Shown: one piece after another, positions 61,650-64,000 of the stretch
How the letters are laid out: each line of letters begins with the position of its first letter
How positions within the stretch are numbered: position 1 is the stretch's first letter
NCBI RefSeq assembly: GCF_036237275.1
Contig: NZ_CP108352.1
Coordinates: 5,394,001 to 5,458,000 of the forward strand
Source: Streptomyces sp. NBC_01353
GTDB taxonomy: Bacteria; Actinomycetota; Actinomycetes; Streptomycetales; Streptomycetaceae
DNA: 64,000 bases
Direction: 5' to 3'
Notes under the pieces: model-generated
What the model was told of the DNA's origin: nothing
The model's database searches: none
The model's input: only the letters and a program-made list of their open reading frames with translations
Position numbers and translations under genes: made by a program

Positions 61650-63418
61650 GCGGGGAGATCGCCCGCGTCACGCGTACCTATCGGCCACACGTCGATGGCG
61701 AGCTTCGCAAGATCCGCCTGACGCTCCTCTATGCCTCTGGTGAGCCAACCATCGCTATCGGCGTCCCAGAGACGGCTGATTCCGGTTCCTTGAGTGATGA
61801 GGAAGGATGACGAGCCGTACGCGTCGACCTTCTCGGGGTAGGCCTTGTTGGACGCAATGCGGTTCTTCCTGCCGTGCAGCAAGGTCTGGTTTCCGAGCCG
61901 GTTCACCCATGAGGCATGGTCGTTGAGACGGTATGCCGGATCCGGTGACTGCGGGTAGATGTGCTCCACGTGAACTGTGTTCGTGCCAGCCACCATGACG
62001 TCGTCCACCCCGTCGCGCTGTCGGAGGAACTGCTCGATCGCCGTGAGCAGGTAACGTGCCTGGGTGCTCCTCGGGATCGGAGCCTTCTCGAAGTCCGACT
62101 GGAACGCGGCGTCGTCCGGCGTCCAATTGACGATCTGTTCGAAGGTGCTCGACAGGGAGGTCCCGGAGCTGACCTGCTTGGCCAGGTCAAACAACTTCTC
62201 TTCAAGCAGGGTTGATTCGCGGCGGCCGACCACCGTCCAGCGTACGTAGTAGCTGATGAGAGCCTCGGTGATCTTCGCGACCTCCGTGTACTCAGACTTG
62301 GCTGATACGGCCAGGAGCAACGGATAGGCAGCGTCGGCCCCAAGCGTTTTGATCTCGTCCAGCAGGCTGTCCAACTTTTCAAGCCCTGTTCCGGAGGTGA
62401 TCAGCTCGATGTACCGGCCGGATGCGTTCTGAAGTTCCGCGGCGAAGGTCCGCACTTCATATCGTGGAAGTTCGGAATCGAAGCGCTGGGTCAGTTCTCG
62501 CCTGATCGTTGTATAGAGGCTGTGTGACCGCACGTCACCGTGGCCAGCGACCCAAAAGTGACGCAAGAACTTCTCTATGTCCTCCCGTCGTTCGAAGCCG
62601 TCGAGGAGTGAACGCCAGGCAGTATTGACTCGGGCCTTCTCGTCGTTGCCGCGGCTCTTCTCCATGAGGAAGTTTCGAACGAGGTCGACGGTGGACAAGT
62701 CCTTGCCTCGAGAGTTAATCGTTTCGAATACCTCATTGGCGTCGCTGGACGTCGGCGTCTGCACCTCAACGAACACGAGGCCCTTTACCAAGCAGTCCCT
62801 GACTTCCTCAAGCCAGTCAATTCGCTCGTCGTCTGAAGGGATAGAGCTCAGAGCGGAGGATATGTGTCCTTCGAATATTGAGTAGGCGTCCTGGATTAGC
62901 TTATGGGACGGGCGTGACGGTATTTCTGTCTGGGAAATCTTCCCGGTCGCCTCGTTCCAGTCTTGGATGAAATCCTTGAAGAAGTCCCGATCGAAGAGGG
63001 AGAGGGTCAGGAAGTATTGTGGTTGAGAGTGACGCCCGTCCTTGCGGGCTATGTAGTCTCGTTGAATGTTGTTGGCCATCACTCGGGCCTCGGTGGAGGC
63101 CATGGTTCCAAGTGTGTCTCTGATAGCGGCAATCAGGATGGTCGAGGTGGTGAGGCGCTGCTGGCCGTCCAGGAGGGAACGGCTCGTGATTTTGTCGTCA
63201 GTAATAGTGACGATTGGGCCGATGAAATACTCCGAAGACGCCTTGGTCCCCGTGCGGCGTGCGCGCATAAACTTCTGAATATCGGCCCAGTAAGTGTCGA
63301 CCTCACGCTTCCCCCAGGCGTATTGGCGCTGACTGTCATCCGGTACCTCGACCGGCGGGTTGTTGGCCCCTATGAGTTGCCCGAGGGTCTGACGGGCGGC
63401 GTGCTTGATGATGGCCAT
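61646..63418 (-). CDS. GmrSD-like type IV restriction protein (DUF262 + DUF1524/HNH)
   Basis: The 590-residue product has an N-terminal DUF262 domain (SQRQYAWGKREVDTYW then LLDGQQRLTTSTIL, with the nucleotide-binding DGQQR at 84-88), a helical middle, and a C-terminal DUF1524 nuclease domain with VHVEHIYPQ (His486) and NRLGNQTLLHGRKNRIASN. GmrSD systems cut modified (glucosylated) phage DNA; here both halves are in one chain, as in single-protein versions. GC content is visibly lower than in the rest of the window and rare codons such as CTA occur, so it was probably acquired. ATG 63418. Confidence 0.9.
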   Translation of the reverse strand: MAIIKHAARQTLGQLIGANNPPVEVPDDSQRQYAWGKREVDTYWADIQKFMRARRTGTKASSEYFIGPIVTITDDKITSRSLLDGQQRLTTSTILIAAIRDTLGTMASTEARVMANNIQRDYIARKDGRHSQPQYFLTLSLFDRDFFKDFIQDWNEATGKISQTEIPSRPSHKLIQDAYSIFEGHISSALSSIPSDDERIDWLEEVRDCLVKGLVFVEVQTPTSSDANEVFETINSRGKDLSTVDLVRNFLMEKSRGNDEKARVNTAWRSLLDGFERREDIEKFLRHFWVAGHGDVRSHSLYTTIRRELTQRFDSELPRYEVRTFAAELQNASGRYIELITSGTGLEKLDSLLDEIKTLGADAAYPLLLAVSAKSEYTEVAKITEALISYYVRWTVVGRRESTLLEEKLFDLAKQVSSGTSLSSTFEQIVNWTPDDAAFQSDFEKAPIPRSTQARYLLTAIEQFLRQRDGVDDVMVAGTNTVHVEHIYPQSPDPAYRLNDHASWVNRLGNQTLLHGRKNRIASNKAYPEKVDAYGSSSFLITQGTGISRLWDADSDGWLTRGIEERQADLAKLAIDVWPIGTRDAGDLPA

Positions 63419-63660
63419 GGGCTATCCTCCCCGAGTTTCCGACGAGAATAGCGTCCAGCAGGTCTCCTTGCGGGAATGTGCCGGATTCCGGTATTGCGGA
63501 TCGTTCGCTTTGTGTATAAATGGTGGATTATTGCAGGTCTGTCCCCTGTGCACGGAAGGTCCATGGATGCGTTCACGGAAGTGTCTGCGGTACTACGTGT
63601 GCCCGGTCTGATAAATTCGCTAGTTACTGACGTTCAGCCGCACGATGGGGGATGGGGGAT
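63419..63660. promoter_or_regulatory. Divergent AT-rich promoter region of the defence genes
   Basis: The 242-bp gap is much AT-richer than the window and contains GTGTATAAATGG near 63514 and GATAAATTCGCTAGTTACTG near 63610, plausible promoter parts for the two divergent genes. No regulator site is clear. Confidence 0.5.
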
Positions 63661-64000
63661 ATGGCTTCTAGTACAAGCCCGCATGGCTTGTACGAGATTC
63701 TGTCGCGGGTGTGGGGCTCTGGGGCGCCGAATTTCCGCGATGGATGGGTCGCGGTACTTGAAGCGGAGTGGGGGTCCGACGAGTTCGCTCGACGGCACGC
63801 CGAGGTGGCTGCGCTGCTCTCCGACACGATCCAACAGATCCATGCGCTACCCGAAGCTCAGCGGACCAGATATTCCCGCTACTTTCCACAGTGGTGGACG
63901 GCTGTCGTGCAGCCGGACCTGGGCTGGTCTGACAACGGGCGTCCGGCTCGGGTGCTGGTCGCGCAGGAGACGCTCGACCACTTGGCTTCGGCAGCGGACC
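63661..64000 (+). CDS. Unknown protein divergent from GmrSD-like gene (partial)
   Basis: ATG 63661 (ATG 63652 also in frame) with GGGGGAT upstream; the frame stays open to the window end. The 113 visible residues (MASSTSPHGLYEILSRVWGS ... FRDGWVAVLEAEWG; RYSRYFPQWWTAVVQPDLGW) are Trp-rich and mostly helical with no signal peptide. I recognise no family. Lower GC and the divergent arrangement with the restriction gene suggest a shared acquired unit. Confidence 0.7.
   Translation, partial: MASSTSPHGLYEILSRVWGSGAPNFRDGWVAVLEAEWGSDEFARRHAEVAALLSDTIQQIHALPEAQRTRYSRYFPQWWTAVVQPDLGWSDNGRPARVLVAQETLDHLASAAD

Overview
This window is a 64 kb stretch of a high-GC actinobacterial chromosome, almost certainly Streptomyces. 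The evidence is the strongly G/C-biased third codon positions, GTG/TTG starts, the SsgA-like sporulation protein, DasR-type operators beside N-acetylglucosamine PTS genes, and the order hppD, GlcD-like oxidase, ssgG, RDD genes, M6 protease, pncA/pncB, clpS, cysM, nagE1/nagE2/ptsB, rph, rdgB, bcp. I remember that order as a conserved Streptomyces core neighbourhood; no database was searched.

Left part (1-10.7 kb): the end of a type VII secretion-linked block with a truncated mycosin protease, a small hydrophobic protein, two lipoproteins, an ESX-like small protein and a DUF1023-type alpha/beta hydrolase. It meets, tail to tail, a three-gene run of kinase-like genes. Two are membrane-anchored Ser/Thr kinases with beta-propeller sensor domains. 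The first-transcribed member has lost every catalytic motif and is a predicted pseudokinase. A tRNA-Cys and a gene remnant follow.

Middle part (10.9-37.8 kb): an MFS exporter, a DEAD/DEAH helicase, an IclR regulator, an ArsR-type regulator divergent from a secreted alpha/beta hydrolase, a Lon-like secreted protease overlapping a convergent MFS gene, and an ArsR-small protein-MFS operon preceded by three TTGCAA boxes exactly 14 bp apart. Then come an Lrp regulator divergent from hppD, a TPR protein, a GlcD-like flavoprotein, ssgG, two RDD membrane proteins, a secreted M6 metalloprotease, NAD-salvage genes (pncB, pncA), clpS-DUF2017 and an amino-acid permease.

Sulfur, B12 and PTS part (37.8-47.8 kb): a JAMM protease (Mec), a cobalamin riboswitch driving btuFCD, a cysteine-type leader peptide, CysO and CysM. 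The B12 operon separates mec from cysO-cysM. A membrane-anchored PemK/MazF-like protein, an MBL hydrolase and the GlcNAc PTS (two EIIC, one EIIB) with dre sites follow.

Right part (47.8-64 kb): rph, a TTG-start lipoprotein, rdgB, a 41-bp palindrome, an unusual class I tRNA with a UAG (Leu) anticodon, bcp, a DUF3618 protein, a GroES-like protein, a guanidine-III riboswitch with sugE/gdx, a class A PBP, an ABC-2 exporter and a DUF445 protein. The exporter ATPase carries an in-frame repeat insertion. An IS-bounded accessory segment with a passenger gene and an internally deleted transposase follows, then an Excalibur-domain lipoprotein. The window ends in a lower-GC GmrSD-like (DUF262/DUF1524) restriction gene divergent from an unknown truncated gene. 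This is the most likely edge of a defence island.
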